This document shows positions 19,399 to 27,957 of a DNA stretch of 64,000 nucleotides, one piece after another (the first letter of the stretch is position 1; each line of letters begins with the position of its first letter). Source of the DNA: Labedella phragmitis. Its GTDB lineage: Bacteria > Actinomycetota > Actinomycetes > Actinomycetales > Microbacteriaceae. The notes beneath the pieces were generated by a model that saw only the letters and a list, made by a program, of their open reading frames with translations, did no database searches and was not told the origin of the DNA. The stretch spans positions 124,001 through 188,000 of the forward strand of contig NZ_RZNB01000005.1 in the NCBI RefSeq assembly GCF_004078635.1, written 5' to 3'. The position numbers were made by a program, and so were the translations under genes.

Positions 19399-20708
19399 CC
19401 GCGACGGGAGCAGCGTGGCGCAACTGGGCGCGGACGGAGACCGCGCGCCCGATCCGCGTCGAACGACCCTCGAGCGCCGGAGCAGTGCAGCGGGCCGTCC
19501 GCGCGGCCGCAGCCTCCGGGCTGCCCCTCAAGGCGGCCGGTGCCGGGCACAGCTTCACGGGCATCGCCGTCGCGACGGGCGTTCTCCTGGAACTCGACGA
19601 CCTCTCGGGCCTCGTGGAAGTCGACCGCGAGCGGCGCTCGGCGACGATCCTCGCCGGCACACGATTGTCGGACGTGTCCCGGCTCCTGTCACCACACGGT
19701 CTGGCCCTGCAGAACCTGGGTGACATCGACCGTCAGACGATCGCCGGTGCCCTCTCGACCGGAACGCACGGTACGGGCATCGGCTTCACGGGTCTCGCGG
19801 GCCGTGTCCGCGCGGTGACGCTCGTCACGGGGGACGGGACGCTCCGTCGCATCTCGGCTGACGAATCGCCGGAGCTGCTTCCGGCCGTCGCACTCGCCCT
19901 CGGCGCGCTCGGTGTCCTCGTCGACATCACCGTCGAGTGCGTCGACGCCTTCGTCCTGAGCGCCGTCGAGGCCCGGGAACCGTTCGCCGAGACGGTGCAA
20001 GCCGCCGAGGCGCGAGCGCGGGTGAGCGACCACTTCGAGTTCTACTGGTTCCCGCACACCGACGCCGCGCTCACGAAGACGAACACGCGGCTGCCCGCGG
20101 GGAGCCGGCGGCAGCCGCTCCCGAGAGCGCGCCGCTGGTTCGATGACGACGTCATGGCCAACGGGGTGTATCGGGCCGTGTGCGCGACGGGCGTCGTCGT
20201 GCCGGCGGTCGTTCCGACGCTCAACCGCGCCGCGACGCGCCTGACGGGCTCGCGACGCTTCACCGATCACTCCCACCGTGTCTTCACGACGACGCGTTCG
20301 GTCCGCTTCGCGGAGATGGAGTACGGAATACCGGTGTCGGAGCTGCCGGCCGTGCTCGCGGAGATCCGCGCGCTCATCGACATCGAGCGGTGGAGGATCT
20401 CGTTCCCTCTCGAGGTGCGTTTCGCCGCAGCGGACGACCTCTGGCTGTCGACGGCGTCGGGCCGCGAGACGGCCTACGTCGCTGTCCACCGGTACTACCG
20501 CGATGCACACACGGAGTATTTTCGCGCCGTCGAGGAGGTCTTCCGTCGGCACGGGGGACGACCGCACTGGGGCAAGATCCACTACCTCGGTGCGGACGAA
20601 CTGCGAGAGCTGTACCCGCGGTTCGACGACTTCGTCGCCCTCCGGAACGACCTCGACCCGAAGCGTGTCTTCGCGAACCCGTACCTCGACCGCGTCCTCG
20701 GAGCCTGA
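19395..20708 (+). CDS. FAD-binding sugar-1,4-lactone oxidase (D-arabinono-1,4-lactone oxidase family)
   Basis: Predicted flavoprotein oxidase of the vanillyl-alcohol-oxidase superfamily that acts on aldonolactones. The 437 residues comprise a PCMH FAD domain (PLKAAGAGHSFTGIA near 47, the NLGDIDRQTIAGALSTGTHGTG segment near 110-131) and a C-terminal ALO domain ending in HWGKIHYLGADELRELYPRFDDF near 394, a diagnostic motif of this family. The His-containing covalent-flavin region seen in some relatives is present as GHS. ATG 19395 lies inside the stop of the PLP enzyme gene. The pairing suggests linked oxidation and aldol cleavage of a sugar- or amino-acid-derived compound, but that is inference. 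Confidence 0.85.
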   Translation: MTATGAAWRNWARTETARPIRVERPSSAGAVQRAVRAAAASGLPLKAAGAGHSFTGIAVATGVLLELDDLSGLVEVDRERRSATILAGTRLSDVSRLLSPHGLALQNLGDIDRQTIAGALSTGTHGTGIGFTGLAGRVRAVTLVTGDGTLRRISADESPELLPAVALALGALGVLVDITVECVDAFVLSAVEAREPFAETVQAAEARARVSDHFEFYWFPHTDAALTKTNTRLPAGSRRQPLPRARRWFDDDVMANGVYRAVCATGVVVPAVVPTLNRAATRLTGSRRFTDHSHRVFTTTRSVRFAEMEYGIPVSELPAVLAEIRALIDIERWRISFPLEVRFAAADDLWLSTASGRETAYVAVHRYYRDAHTEYFRAVEEVFRRHGGRPHWGKIHYLGADELRELYPRFDDFVALRNDLDPKRVFANPYLDRVLGA

Positions 20709-20771
20709 AAGCCTGAGAGGCTGAAGGCGCCGGAGCCCACGTCGGCAGCGGGAGCGTCGATGCGCACGACG

Positions 20772-20777
20772 TAGACT
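20772..20777 (+). promoter_or_regulatory. -10 element upstream of lemA
   Basis: TAGACT at 20772-20777 gives a leader of about 50 nt before lemA, which has its own ribosome-binding site (GAGGGGAAG). Confidence 0.4.
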
Positions 20778-20833
20778 TGACGGACGAGCCGTGCGGCAAG
20801 AGGCCGGCTCACGACAATGAGGGGAAGCCCCGC

Positions 20834-21400
20834 ATGGAATGGCTGATTCCTGTCCTGATCATCGTCGCCGTGGTCGCGGTCATCGCGGTGTACTTCTGGG
20901 TCACCTACAACTCGCTCGTGGGCCTCGCCGTGCGCGTCGACGAGGCGTGGAGCGACATCACCGTCCAATTGAAGCGCCGAGCCGACCTCATCCCGAACAT
21001 CATCGAGGCCGTGAAGGGGTACGCGGCGCACGAACGCGGGGTCTTCGAGAACGTCACGAAGGCCCGGGCCGAGACGTTGTCGGCCGGCAGCCCGTCCGAG
21101 GCGTCCGTCGCCGAGAACCACATGCAGCAGGCGCTGCGGTCGATCTTCGCCGTCGCCGAGGCGTATCCGCAGCTGCAGGCGAGCCAGAACTACCTGCAGC
21201 TCCAGGGCGAGCTCGTCGACACGGAGGACAAGATCCAGGCGTCGCGCCGGTTCTACAACGGCGGTGTGCGCGAGCTCAACACCAAGGTCAAGGTCTTCCC
21301 CAACAACCTCTTCGCCCGCCGGGCCGGTTTCCGAGAGCGCGACTTCTTCGAGGTCGCCGACGGCGCTGCGATCGCCGAGCCCCCGCGCGTCCAGTTCTGA
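20834..21400 (+). CDS. lemA: LemA family protein
   Basis: Membrane-anchored protein of unknown molecular role, widely conserved. The 188 residues have one N-terminal transmembrane helix (about 4-25), then the long helical bundle typical of LemA: YNSLVGLAVRVDEAWSDI near 26, KRRADLIPNIIEAVKGYA near 48 and the block ASRRFYNGGVRELNTKVKVFPNN near 138-160, ending in ERDFFEV. ATG 20834 is chosen because GAGGGGAAG precedes it and the helix begins immediately after; a TTG at 20777 overlaps the promoter hexamer. A hairpin at 21576-21609 separates it from the convergent gene. Confidence 0.92.
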   Translation: MEWLIPVLIIVAVVAVIAVYFWVTYNSLVGLAVRVDEAWSDITVQLKRRADLIPNIIEAVKGYAAHERGVFENVTKARAETLSAGSPSEASVAENHMQQALRSIFAVAEAYPQLQASQNYLQLQGELVDTEDKIQASRRFYNGGVRELNTKVKVFPNNLFARRAGFRERDFFEVADGAAIAEPPRVQF

Positions 21401-21530
21401 CCGTCCGGCCCGACGCCTCACCGGGGCCCGCCGAGAATCTCTCTCGGGTGACGGACGATCCGTGAGCACGATCGTCCGACCGTCGCGCTGAGTGTCGGGT
21501 GCGCGCCATGCCGACCATGCCTCATCGTCG

Positions 21531-21558
21531 CGGACAGCGGACAGCGGACAGCGGACAG
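21531..21558 (+). repeat. Four tandem copies of a 7-bp repeat
   Basis: CGGACAG is repeated four times without interruption between lemA and the convergent YQPQQ-protein gene. It is non-coding, and replication slippage is the simplest origin. Confidence 0.85.
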
Positions 21559-21575
21559 CGCTATGCAGAACGCCG

Positions 21576-21609
21576 GAGCGGGGATCGACCGGTCGGTCGA
21601 TCCCCGCTC
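21576..21609 (+). terminator. Bidirectional terminator hairpin
   Basis: A 15-bp perfect stem (21576-21590 and 21595-21609) with a 4-nt loop lies between the 3' ends of lemA and the minus-strand YQPQQ-protein gene and could stop both transcripts. Confidence 0.65.
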
Positions 21610-21641
21610 TGCGGTGATGCGTCAGAGTCGTGGGACCCCGA

Positions 21642-23102
21642 TCAGTACACATCCTCGATCGTGACCGTGTCTCCATCGATGACGATCGATCCCGTGAGAC
21701 CCCAGTCGTCGTCGAGGCCGAAGGGAAGGGAGGCTTTGGAGCCGTCGTACGTCGTTCCGGTGACGTCGGCGGTGTAGGAGCCGCCCGTGGCGTCGAAGTA
21801 GCTGCCGTACTCGTCGACCTCGACCGTGGGGTAGGTCTTGATCTTGTAGGCGACCTTGTCGACCGAGCTGAAGTCGCTGTACCAGGTGAGCCGCAGGTTG
21901 CAGCCCTCGGGGTCGAGCTCCGTCGACGTCACGCACTCGTCGAGGTGGGCGTTGACCGCTTCCTGAACCGCTGACGTGAGGGCCTCGGTCGGTGCGACCT
22001 CGAGCGTCACGCCGTCGTAGCTGGCACGCGAGCCGGTCGCGACCGTGTAGGACTGCTCCTCGGCGGTGAAGAAGTCGTTGCCCGGGGCTCCGACGGTGTA
22101 CACGGCCGGGTACGCCGCGAGGCTGTACTCATCGCCGAAGGTGACCGTCGTGCCGTTGATCGCCGCCTCGGTGGTCTCGGCTGGGGAGTTGGAGACGTAG
22201 ACGGGCAGCTCGCCGACGAGCGGCGAGTCGATCTTCCACGTGTCGAAGAACAGGCCCTGCTTGCCCGCCTTGGACAGCTCGATGTAGCCGTCGTACGCGG
22301 TCCCGTCGAGGCTGTAGGACACGCGAACGGTCGCGATGTCGCCGCTCACGCGCGAACTCGTGACCTTGGGGTTCTCGATGAAGGCGCTCGCCTCGCCGAA
22401 CACGTCGTCGGTCAGGAGGGCCGCCTGCTCGTCCTTCACGCCCGGATCGGCGAGTTTGTTGGCGGCCGCCGCGTCGCCCTTGGCGATCGCGGAGAGGTAC
22501 GAGCGCACGGTGGCGTCGGGTCCGTAGACCGAGGAGTTCACGACGTTCACGACCACGGCACCGATGATCAGCAGGAGGACGAGTCCGCCGGCGAGGGCGC
22601 TGAAGAGGATGATCTTCTTCTTGTTGGGGTTGCCGGGGCGCTTCGGTCCGCCGGGGCCGCCGGGGGGCGTCGCACCGTACCCGCCGGTTCCGGCGGGATA
22701 GGCGTTCGTCGTGGGGTAGGCGCCGTTCTGGGGCGGGACCGCTCCGCCGCCCTGCGGGGGCTGGTAGGAACCGCCGTTGGGCGACTGCGGCGGCTGGTAC
22801 GACCCGGTGTTCTGCGGCTGCGACGGCGGGGTGGCACCCTGCTGGGGCTGGTACGAGCCGGAGTTCTGGGGCTGGTACGCGCCCGATCCCTGCTGCGGCT
22901 GGTAGGCGCTCGCGTTCTGCTGCGGCTGGTACGCCCCCGATCCCTGCTGCGGCTGGTACGCGCTCGATCCCTGCTGGGGCTGGTACGCGCCCGTGTTCGG
23001 CTGCTGCTGGCCGCCCGCGGGAGGCGGACCCCACTGCGGTGCTGAGCCCTGTCCCTGCGGGCCCTGCTCGGGTGTCTGCGGCGGGTTGTTGTCGGCGACC
23101 AT
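21642..23102 (-). CDS. YQPQQ-repeat membrane protein with extracytoplasmic domain
   Basis: No named function. The 486-residue product has a Gln/Pro/Tyr/Gly-rich low-complexity cytoplasmic region (about 1-150) containing at least six near-repeats of the type AYQPQQGS, a basic stretch with PKRPGNPNKKK, one membrane helix (about 165-187, FSALAGGLVLLLIIGAVVVN), and an extracytoplasmic part that starts like a DUF4878/NTF2-like domain (VRSYLSAIAKGDAAAANKLADP) and continues into beta-rich repeats. Start ATG 23102 follows GAAGGGGAAG. Similar layouts occur in actinobacterial surface or stress proteins. A longer frame to 24020 is a shadow of the next gene. Confidence 0.82.
   Translation of the reverse strand: MVADNNPPQTPEQGPQGQGSAPQWGPPPAGGQQQPNTGAYQPQQGSSAYQPQQGSGAYQPQQNASAYQPQQGSGAYQPQNSGSYQPQQGATPPSQPQNTGSYQPPQSPNGGSYQPPQGGGAVPPQNGAYPTTNAYPAGTGGYGATPPGGPGGPKRPGNPNKKKIILFSALAGGLVLLLIIGAVVVNVVNSSVYGPDATVRSYLSAIAKGDAAAANKLADPGVKDEQAALLTDDVFGEASAFIENPKVTSSRVSGDIATVRVSYSLDGTAYDGYIELSKAGKQGLFFDTWKIDSPLVGELPVYVSNSPAETTEAAINGTTVTFGDEYSLAAYPAVYTVGAPGNDFFTAEEQSYTVATGSRASYDGVTLEVAPTEALTSAVQEAVNAHLDECVTSTELDPEGCNLRLTWYSDFSSVDKVAYKIKTYPTVEVDEYGSYFDATGGSYTADVTGTTYDGSKASLPFGLDDDWGLTGSIVIDGDTVTIEDVY
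22845..22995 (-). repeat. Degenerate tandem repeats encoding YQPQQ units
   Basis: Within the preceding gene, units of about 27 bp encode AYQPQQGSG-like blocks. Copies differ mostly at synonymous positions, which suggests selection on the peptide. Confidence 0.7.
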
Positions 23103-23251
23103 GTCTGTGTCTTCCCCTTCGGTCGAATGCGATCGAGCCAAACCTACCAGCGACGATCCGCGCGAACACGGGGGAGAAGTCCCCATATCGAGGGGCCGGA
23201 ACGGTGGTTCGGGCACCTCGGGACGGGAAGCGGATGGGGCCTCTCCGGTCG

Positions 23252-24514
23252 TCAGGGCGATTCGTGACGATCGGCGGCGAGTTCCCTCGCGACGGCGTCG
23301 GCGAAGGTGCCGCGGTTTCCGACCGAAATGCTCTCGTGACCCTGCCACTCGGCGACGCCCCGGAGCACGGCGGCGAGGCGGTTCGCGGCGTCGGCCGGAG
23401 CCTCGGGTTCGAGCCATGCCGACTGAACGAGGAGCCGCCGACTGCTCCGGTCGCTCTTGAGGTCGACGCGCGCAGCGATGCGACCGTCGAGCAGCACCGG
23501 CAGGACGTAGTACCCGTACACGCGGCGGGGCGCCGGCGTGTAGATCTCGATCCGGTAGTGGAAGTCGAACAACCGTTCGGCCCGCCCGCGCGTCCAGACG
23601 ACCGGATCGAAGGGGGAGAGGATCGAGTCGCGCGGGATGCGGCGCGCACGGTGGGCGTCGCGGTGGATCCAGGAGGGCTGCGCACGCGGGCGCTCCGACC
23701 CGCGCGCTGCGCGGACCACGACCGGGATGGCCTCGCCATCGTCCTGCAACTCGCTGAGGACCGAGCGCGTGTCGGCGACCGGGAGGCGGTAGTAGTCGGC
23801 CACATCGGCCGCGGTCCCCAATCCCGTCGCTCGGAGAGCGTGCCTCACGAGCGAACGGATCGCGTCGCCCCGGCTCACGTCGACGTCGAGGACGGAGGCC
23901 GGGACGACCTGCTCGGGAAGCGCGTAGATGCGCTCGAAGCCCGTCGTCCGCCCCGCTGACACGACGAGCCCCCACGCGAAGAGCACCTCGAGGCCCTGCT
24001 TGACGTCCGACCATCCCCACCAGGGACCGCGTCGTCCCGACGCCTCATGCTCGACGGCGCTCGCGGGCTGGGGACCGCTCGCCCGGAGATCATCGAGCAG
24101 CCACGTCAGCATCGCCTGGTTCGCGTGCGACCAGTGCTGCGGATCCGCGGCCGCCTTGTCGCGTCGAGCGGCCATCTTCCACCGCCAGAGGGGCCACGAT
24201 GCGATCGGCATGAACGTGGCCTCGTGCCCCCAGTACTCGATGAGCCCGGAACCGGCCCGATGAGTGAGGCGATCCAGGTCGGCTTTCGCATAGGGGCCGA
24301 GGCGCGCGAAGGCCGGCAGGTAGTGACTGCGCTCGAGCACGTTGACCGAGTCGATCTGCAGGACGCCGAGCCGCTCGACGAGGGCGCGGAGGGAACGGAT
24401 CCCCACCGACGTCGCCGCACCGTCGGCGGTGGGCGAGACCGGCCGCGAGCGGTGGAAGCCTTGCGCTGCCAGGGCGACGCGGCGCGCGGCGTCGAGGGAG
24501 ATCGTCTCGGTCAT
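23252..24514 (-). CDS. YcaQ-family winged-helix DNA glycosylase-like protein
   Basis: Member of the HTH_42/YcaQ (AlkX) family; the E. coli member unhooks DNA interstrand crosslinks. The 420 residues carry the family marks: RALVERLGVLQIDSVNVLERSHYL near 36-60, YWGHEATFMPIASWPLWRWKM near 85-105, and the C-terminal block FHYRIEIYTPAPRRVYGYYVLPVLLDGRIAARVDLK in two parts near 330-365. The start is ATG 24514 with TAGGGT 7 nt upstream and no ribosome-binding site, so it is probably leaderless. The upstream 68 in-frame codons lack family similarity. Its natural lesion is not deducible from sequence. Confidence 0.85.
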   Translation of the reverse strand: MTETISLDAARRVALAAQGFHRSRPVSPTADGAATSVGIRSLRALVERLGVLQIDSVNVLERSHYLPAFARLGPYAKADLDRLTHRAGSGLIEYWGHEATFMPIASWPLWRWKMAARRDKAAADPQHWSHANQAMLTWLLDDLRASGPQPASAVEHEASGRRGPWWGWSDVKQGLEVLFAWGLVVSAGRTTGFERIYALPEQVVPASVLDVDVSRGDAIRSLVRHALRATGLGTAADVADYYRLPVADTRSVLSELQDDGEAIPVVVRAARGSERPRAQPSWIHRDAHRARRIPRDSILSPFDPVVWTRGRAERLFDFHYRIEIYTPAPRRVYGYYVLPVLLDGRIAARVDLKSDRSSRRLLVQSAWLEPEAPADAANRLAAVLRGVAEWQGHESISVGNRGTFADAVARELAADRHESP

Positions 24515-24624
24515 CGCTCGAACCCTAGCAAGCACCTCCGACGCCCGATGCCGGCACCGGGTGGCGGGGCGATCGACCTCCGGATCGGCCTGTGGGCATG
24601 CCGGGCGCCGGATGATCGCGGACG

Positions 24625-24630
24625 TAGACT
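24625..24630 (+). promoter_or_regulatory. Leaderless -10 element of the AI-2E-type permease gene
   Basis: TAGACT ends 6 nt before GTG 24637, with no Shine-Dalgarno sequence. The arrangement is identical to that at mfd. Confidence 0.55.
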
Positions 24631-24636
24631 GACCCG

Positions 24637-26025
24637 GTGAACGACAAGCGATGGTCGAGTCTCGGGCTGCCGTGGCACCCCCGCCGTCGCGCGCGTCCCG
24701 AGCAGGTCGCCGGGACACCGACGTCGGCCGATCCGGTCGAGGAGGACCCGGCCCTCAGCGCGGTCCGGGACCCCGGCCCGGCCGTCCCCGTCCGCTCGAC
24801 GGAGGCCGACGACGTCACGCCGGGCGTTCGGATCGCGGCGGCCTGGTCCTGGCGACTCATCGTCATCGCGGCGGCGCTCGGGCTCGCGATCGTCCTCGTC
24901 GTCCAGCTGCGTCTCATCGTCATCCCGCTCCTCATCGCCGTCCTCGTGTCGGCCCTGCTCGTCCCGTTCGTGTCGTTCCTCGTCGCGAGGCGATGGCCGA
25001 AGGGCATCGCGATCGCCGTCGCCATGATCGTCGCGATCGGGATCGTCTCGGGCCTGCTCTGGCTCGCGGTCCAGCAGATCACCTCGGAGTTCCCGACCGT
25101 GCGGCAGCGCACCGTCGAGTCCTACCGGACCTTCACGGCGTTCCTCCTCGATTCCCCGCTGCACATCACGAGCGAGCAACTGAACGGCTTCATCGCATCG
25201 GTCATGCAATCCGTCCAGGAGGACGGACAGGCACTGTGGAGCGGAGCCCTGTCGGTGGGGTCGACGCTCGGTCACGTCGTGACCGGTGTCCTGCTCGCGC
25301 TCTTCAGCCTCCTCTTCATCCTCATCGACGGCAGGAGCATCTGGTCGTGGGTCGTGCGGATCCTCCCGACCCGGGCTCGCCCGGCGTTCGACGGAGCCGG
25401 TCGTGCCGGATGGCACACGCTCGTCAACTACGCACGCACCCAGATCCTCGTCGCGACGATCGACGCCGTCGGCATCGGCGCCGGCGCCTTCCTCCTCGGG
25501 CTTCCTCTCGCGATCCCGATCGCCGTCCTCGTCTTCCTGGGCTCGTTCGTGCCGATCGTCGGCGCCGTGCTCACGGGCAGCGTCGCCGTGTTCATCGCGC
25601 TCGTCTACAACGGTCCGGGCATCGCCCTCGCGATGCTCGCCGTCGTCCTCGGTGTCCAGCAGCTCGAGGGCCACGTGCTCCAGCCGCTCCTGATGGGCGC
25701 GGCCGTCAAGGTGCACCCGCTCGCGGTCGTCCTCGTCGTCGCCGCCGGATCGATGCTCGCCGGGATCCCGGGCGCCCTCTTCGCCGTTCCCATCGCGGCG
25801 GTCGTCAACGTCATGATCGGCTACATCGCGAGCGGTGCGTGGCGGACCTCCGACGACCCGTTGCGGTATCACGGCGACGTCCTGTGGCAGACCGTCCCGC
25901 GACAACCGCCCCGCCCCCGACGATCGCGCCGGGTCGAGCCGTCGGGCTCGGCCGCCGGCACCGGAACCGCGCCGACCCTTCCCGACAACGACACCCCACG
26001 ACCCCGACAGGGAGACCGCCCGTGA
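24637..26025 (+). CDS. AI-2E family transporter (PerM-like permease)
   Basis: Polytopic membrane protein of the AI-2E/PerM family, whose members export small molecules or exchange Na+ for H+; the substrate here is unknown. The 462 residues have a charged N-terminus (1-65), paired helices at about 68-110 and 118-142, a cytoplasmic helical stretch, and a C-terminal bundle with the family signature FVPIVGAVLTG near 305 and GVQQLEGHVLQPLLMGAAVKVHPLAV near 335-360 (the most conserved block). The tail after 415 is Pro/Arg-rich. The stop overlaps the ilvA start (GTGA), so ilvA is probably coupled. Confidence 0.88.
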   Translation: MNDKRWSSLGLPWHPRRRARPEQVAGTPTSADPVEEDPALSAVRDPGPAVPVRSTEADDVTPGVRIAAAWSWRLIVIAAALGLAIVLVVQLRLIVIPLLIAVLVSALLVPFVSFLVARRWPKGIAIAVAMIVAIGIVSGLLWLAVQQITSEFPTVRQRTVESYRTFTAFLLDSPLHITSEQLNGFIASVMQSVQEDGQALWSGALSVGSTLGHVVTGVLLALFSLLFILIDGRSIWSWVVRILPTRARPAFDGAGRAGWHTLVNYARTQILVATIDAVGIGAGAFLLGLPLAIPIAVLVFLGSFVPIVGAVLTGSVAVFIALVYNGPGIALAMLAVVLGVQQLEGHVLQPLLMGAAVKVHPLAVVLVVAAGSMLAGIPGALFAVPIAAVVNVMIGYIASGAWRTSDDPLRYHGDVLWQTVPRQPPRPRRSRRVEPSGSAAGTGTAPTLPDNDTPRPRQGDRP

Positions 26026-27299
26026 CCGACCTCTCGACGACCGAATCGTCCGCGTCCCTCGACCCGACGTCCGACTCCGTCATCCCCACCCTGGCCGAGT
26101 TCGAACGAGCGCTCGTCACGGTCTCGGCCGTCGTGCAACCGACACCGATCGAGAGTTCCCGCTTCCTCGGCGATCTCCTCGGTGCCCCGGTCTATCTCAA
26201 GTGCGAGAACCTCCAGCGCACGGGCTCGTACAAGATCCGGGGCGCCTACAACCGGCTCGCGCAGTTGAGCGACGAGGAGAAGGCCCGCGGCGTCGTCGCC
26301 GCCTCGGCAGGCAATCACGCGCAAGGCGTCGCCTTCGCGGCGCGCGAGCTCGGCATCCAGTCGACCATCTTCATGCCCGTCGGTGTGCCGCTTCCCAAGC
26401 TCCAGGCCACGCGCGACTACGGAGCGCGGGTCATCCTGCGCGGCCACACCGTGAGCGAGCCGCTCGAAGCGGCCGCGCAGTTCGCGGAGGAGACCGGCGC
26501 CGTGCTGATCCCCCCGTTCGACCACCACGACGTGATCGTGGGGCAAGGCACCCTCGGACTCGAGATCTACCGCGACCGGCCGGACGTCGAGACCGTCGTC
26601 GTCCCGATCGGGGGAGGCGGACTCGTCTCCGGGGTCGCGGCGGCGATCAAGCAGCGGGCGGCCGAGGACGGCCGGACGGTGCGCGTGATCGGTGTCCAGG
26701 CGGCCAACGCCGCGGCCTATCCGCCATCCCTCGCCGCCGGCGCACCGATGGACGTGCCGATCCAACCGACGATCGCGGACGGCATCGCGGTGAGTCGTCC
26801 GGGCACACGCAACTTCGCGATCGTCGACCAGCTCGTGGACGAGGTCGTGACGGTGTCGGACGACGAGACCGCCAAGGCGCTCGTCGTCCTGCTCGAGCGG
26901 GCGAAGCTCGTCGTGGAGCCCGCCGGCGCGGTCGCGGTCGCGGCGATCCTCGAGGGACGCGTCACGAACTCCGGTCCCACCGTCGCCGTGCTCTCGGGCG
27001 GCAACATCGACCCACTGCTCATGCAGCGCGTCGTGAGCCACGGTCTCGCGGCGGCGGCCCGGTACCTGACGATCCGAGTCCCGCTGCCCGACCGTCCCGG
27101 CCAGCTCGCCCGTATCGCGGAGCTCGTCGCGAGCGTCAACGCGAACGTCGTGGAGGTCCTGCACACACGGCGTGCACCCGGGATGCAGATCAACGACGTC
27201 GTGCTCGAGTTCAGCGTCGAGACTCGCGGCCCCGAGCACCGGGGTCTCGTGGTCGAGACGCTTCGCGGAGCCGGTTACGACCCGCTCGTCATCGACTGA
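26022..27299 (+). CDS. ilvA: Threonine ammonia-lyase (threonine dehydratase)
   Basis: PLP enzyme that deaminates L-threonine to 2-oxobutanoate, feeding isoleucine synthesis or threonine breakdown. The 425-residue protein has the PLP lysine K71 in TGSYKIRGAYNR, the substrate loop ASAGNHAQGVA near 94, and the glycine-rich phosphate site PIGGGGLVSG near 194. A C-terminal ACT-like domain (about 345-425, RVPLPDRPGQLARIAELVA) suggests allosteric control; this single-ACT layout matches the shorter IlvA/TdcB-like form. Start GTG 26022 lies in the stop of the permease gene, after CAGGGAGA. The adjacent permease might export an amino acid, but that is inference. Confidence 0.93.
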   Translation: MTDLSTTESSASLDPTSDSVIPTLAEFERALVTVSAVVQPTPIESSRFLGDLLGAPVYLKCENLQRTGSYKIRGAYNRLAQLSDEEKARGVVAASAGNHAQGVAFAARELGIQSTIFMPVGVPLPKLQATRDYGARVILRGHTVSEPLEAAAQFAEETGAVLIPPFDHHDVIVGQGTLGLEIYRDRPDVETVVVPIGGGGLVSGVAAAIKQRAAEDGRTVRVIGVQAANAAAYPPSLAAGAPMDVPIQPTIADGIAVSRPGTRNFAIVDQLVDEVVTVSDDETAKALVVLLERAKLVVEPAGAVAVAAILEGRVTNSGPTVAVLSGGNIDPLLMQRVVSHGLAAAARYLTIRVPLPDRPGQLARIAELVASVNANVVEVLHTRRAPGMQINDVVLEFSVETRGPEHRGLVVETLRGAGYDPLVID

Positions 27300-27346
27300 C
27301 CCGAGCCGGTCGGCGGCCCGGAGGGTTCTCTCGCGGGCCGGACGAT

Positions 27347-27374
27347 CTGCGGGGACGCACTCGCGCCCCCGCAG
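27347..27374 (+). terminator. Terminator between convergent ilvA and greA
   Basis: An 8-bp perfect stem (27347-27354 and 27367-27374), extendable inward by GC pairs, sits between the two 3' ends. Confidence 0.5.
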
Positions 27375-27379
27375 CCGGG

Positions 27380-27871
27380 TCACTGACCGTTGTACGTCTC
27401 GACGTTCTTGATCGAGACGGAGATCTCCTTGCCGTTGGGCGCGATGTACGAGGTCGACTCGCCGACCTTGAGCCCCTGGATGGCGGCGCCGAGCGGGCTC
27501 TGCTCGCTGTAGACGTCGAGCTCCGATCCGCTCGCGATCTCGCGGCTGCCGAGCAGGAAGACTTCTTCGCCGCCGGCGACGTCGGCCGTGATGACGGTAC
27601 CGGGAACGACCACGCCGTTCGAGGTCGGCGCCTCGCCGACCTTCGCCTCCTTGAGGATGTTCTGCAGAGTGCGGATGCGGGCCTCCTGCTTGCCCTGCTC
27701 GTCCTTCGCGGCGTGGTAGCCGCCGTTCTCCTTGAGGTCGCCCTCCTCGCGCGCGATCTCGATGCGCTTGGCGATCTCCTCCCGGCCCGTCGTCGACAGG
27801 TGCTCGAGCTCGGCGGCCAACCGGTCGTAGGCCTCCTGGGTGAGGAAGGACACGTTCGTCGAATCAACCAT
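27380..27871 (-). CDS. greA: Transcription elongation factor GreA
   Basis: Binds the RNA polymerase secondary channel and promotes cleavage of backtracked RNA. In 163 residues, the N-terminal coiled coil (about 1-80) carries the acidic tip IEIAREEGDLKENGGYHAAKDEQG with the key Asp/Glu pair near 44-47, and the C-terminal FKBP-like domain ends with GEEVFLLGS and SPLGAAIQGLKVGE. ATG 27871 follows CAGGAGC. The pairing with the DUF4307 gene upstream on the same strand is common in Actinobacteria. Confidence 0.96.
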   Translation of the reverse strand: MVDSTNVSFLTQEAYDRLAAELEHLSTTGREEIAKRIEIAREEGDLKENGGYHAAKDEQGKQEARIRTLQNILKEAKVGEAPTSNGVVVPGTVITADVAGGEEVFLLGSREIASGSELDVYSEQSPLGAAIQGLKVGESTSYIAPNGKEISVSIKNVETYNGQ

Positions 27872-27957
27872 GGGAAATGCTCCTGAACGAAAACAGACGC
27901 CCTGACCGCGGGGCCAGGGCGTGGTGGACGATCATCGGATCGTGTGTTCCGAGAATC

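Noticed and set aside
22845-22995. Possible CRISPR-like repeat array
   Set aside because: Units are in frame and encode YQPQQ peptides; there are no unique spacers and no cas genes.
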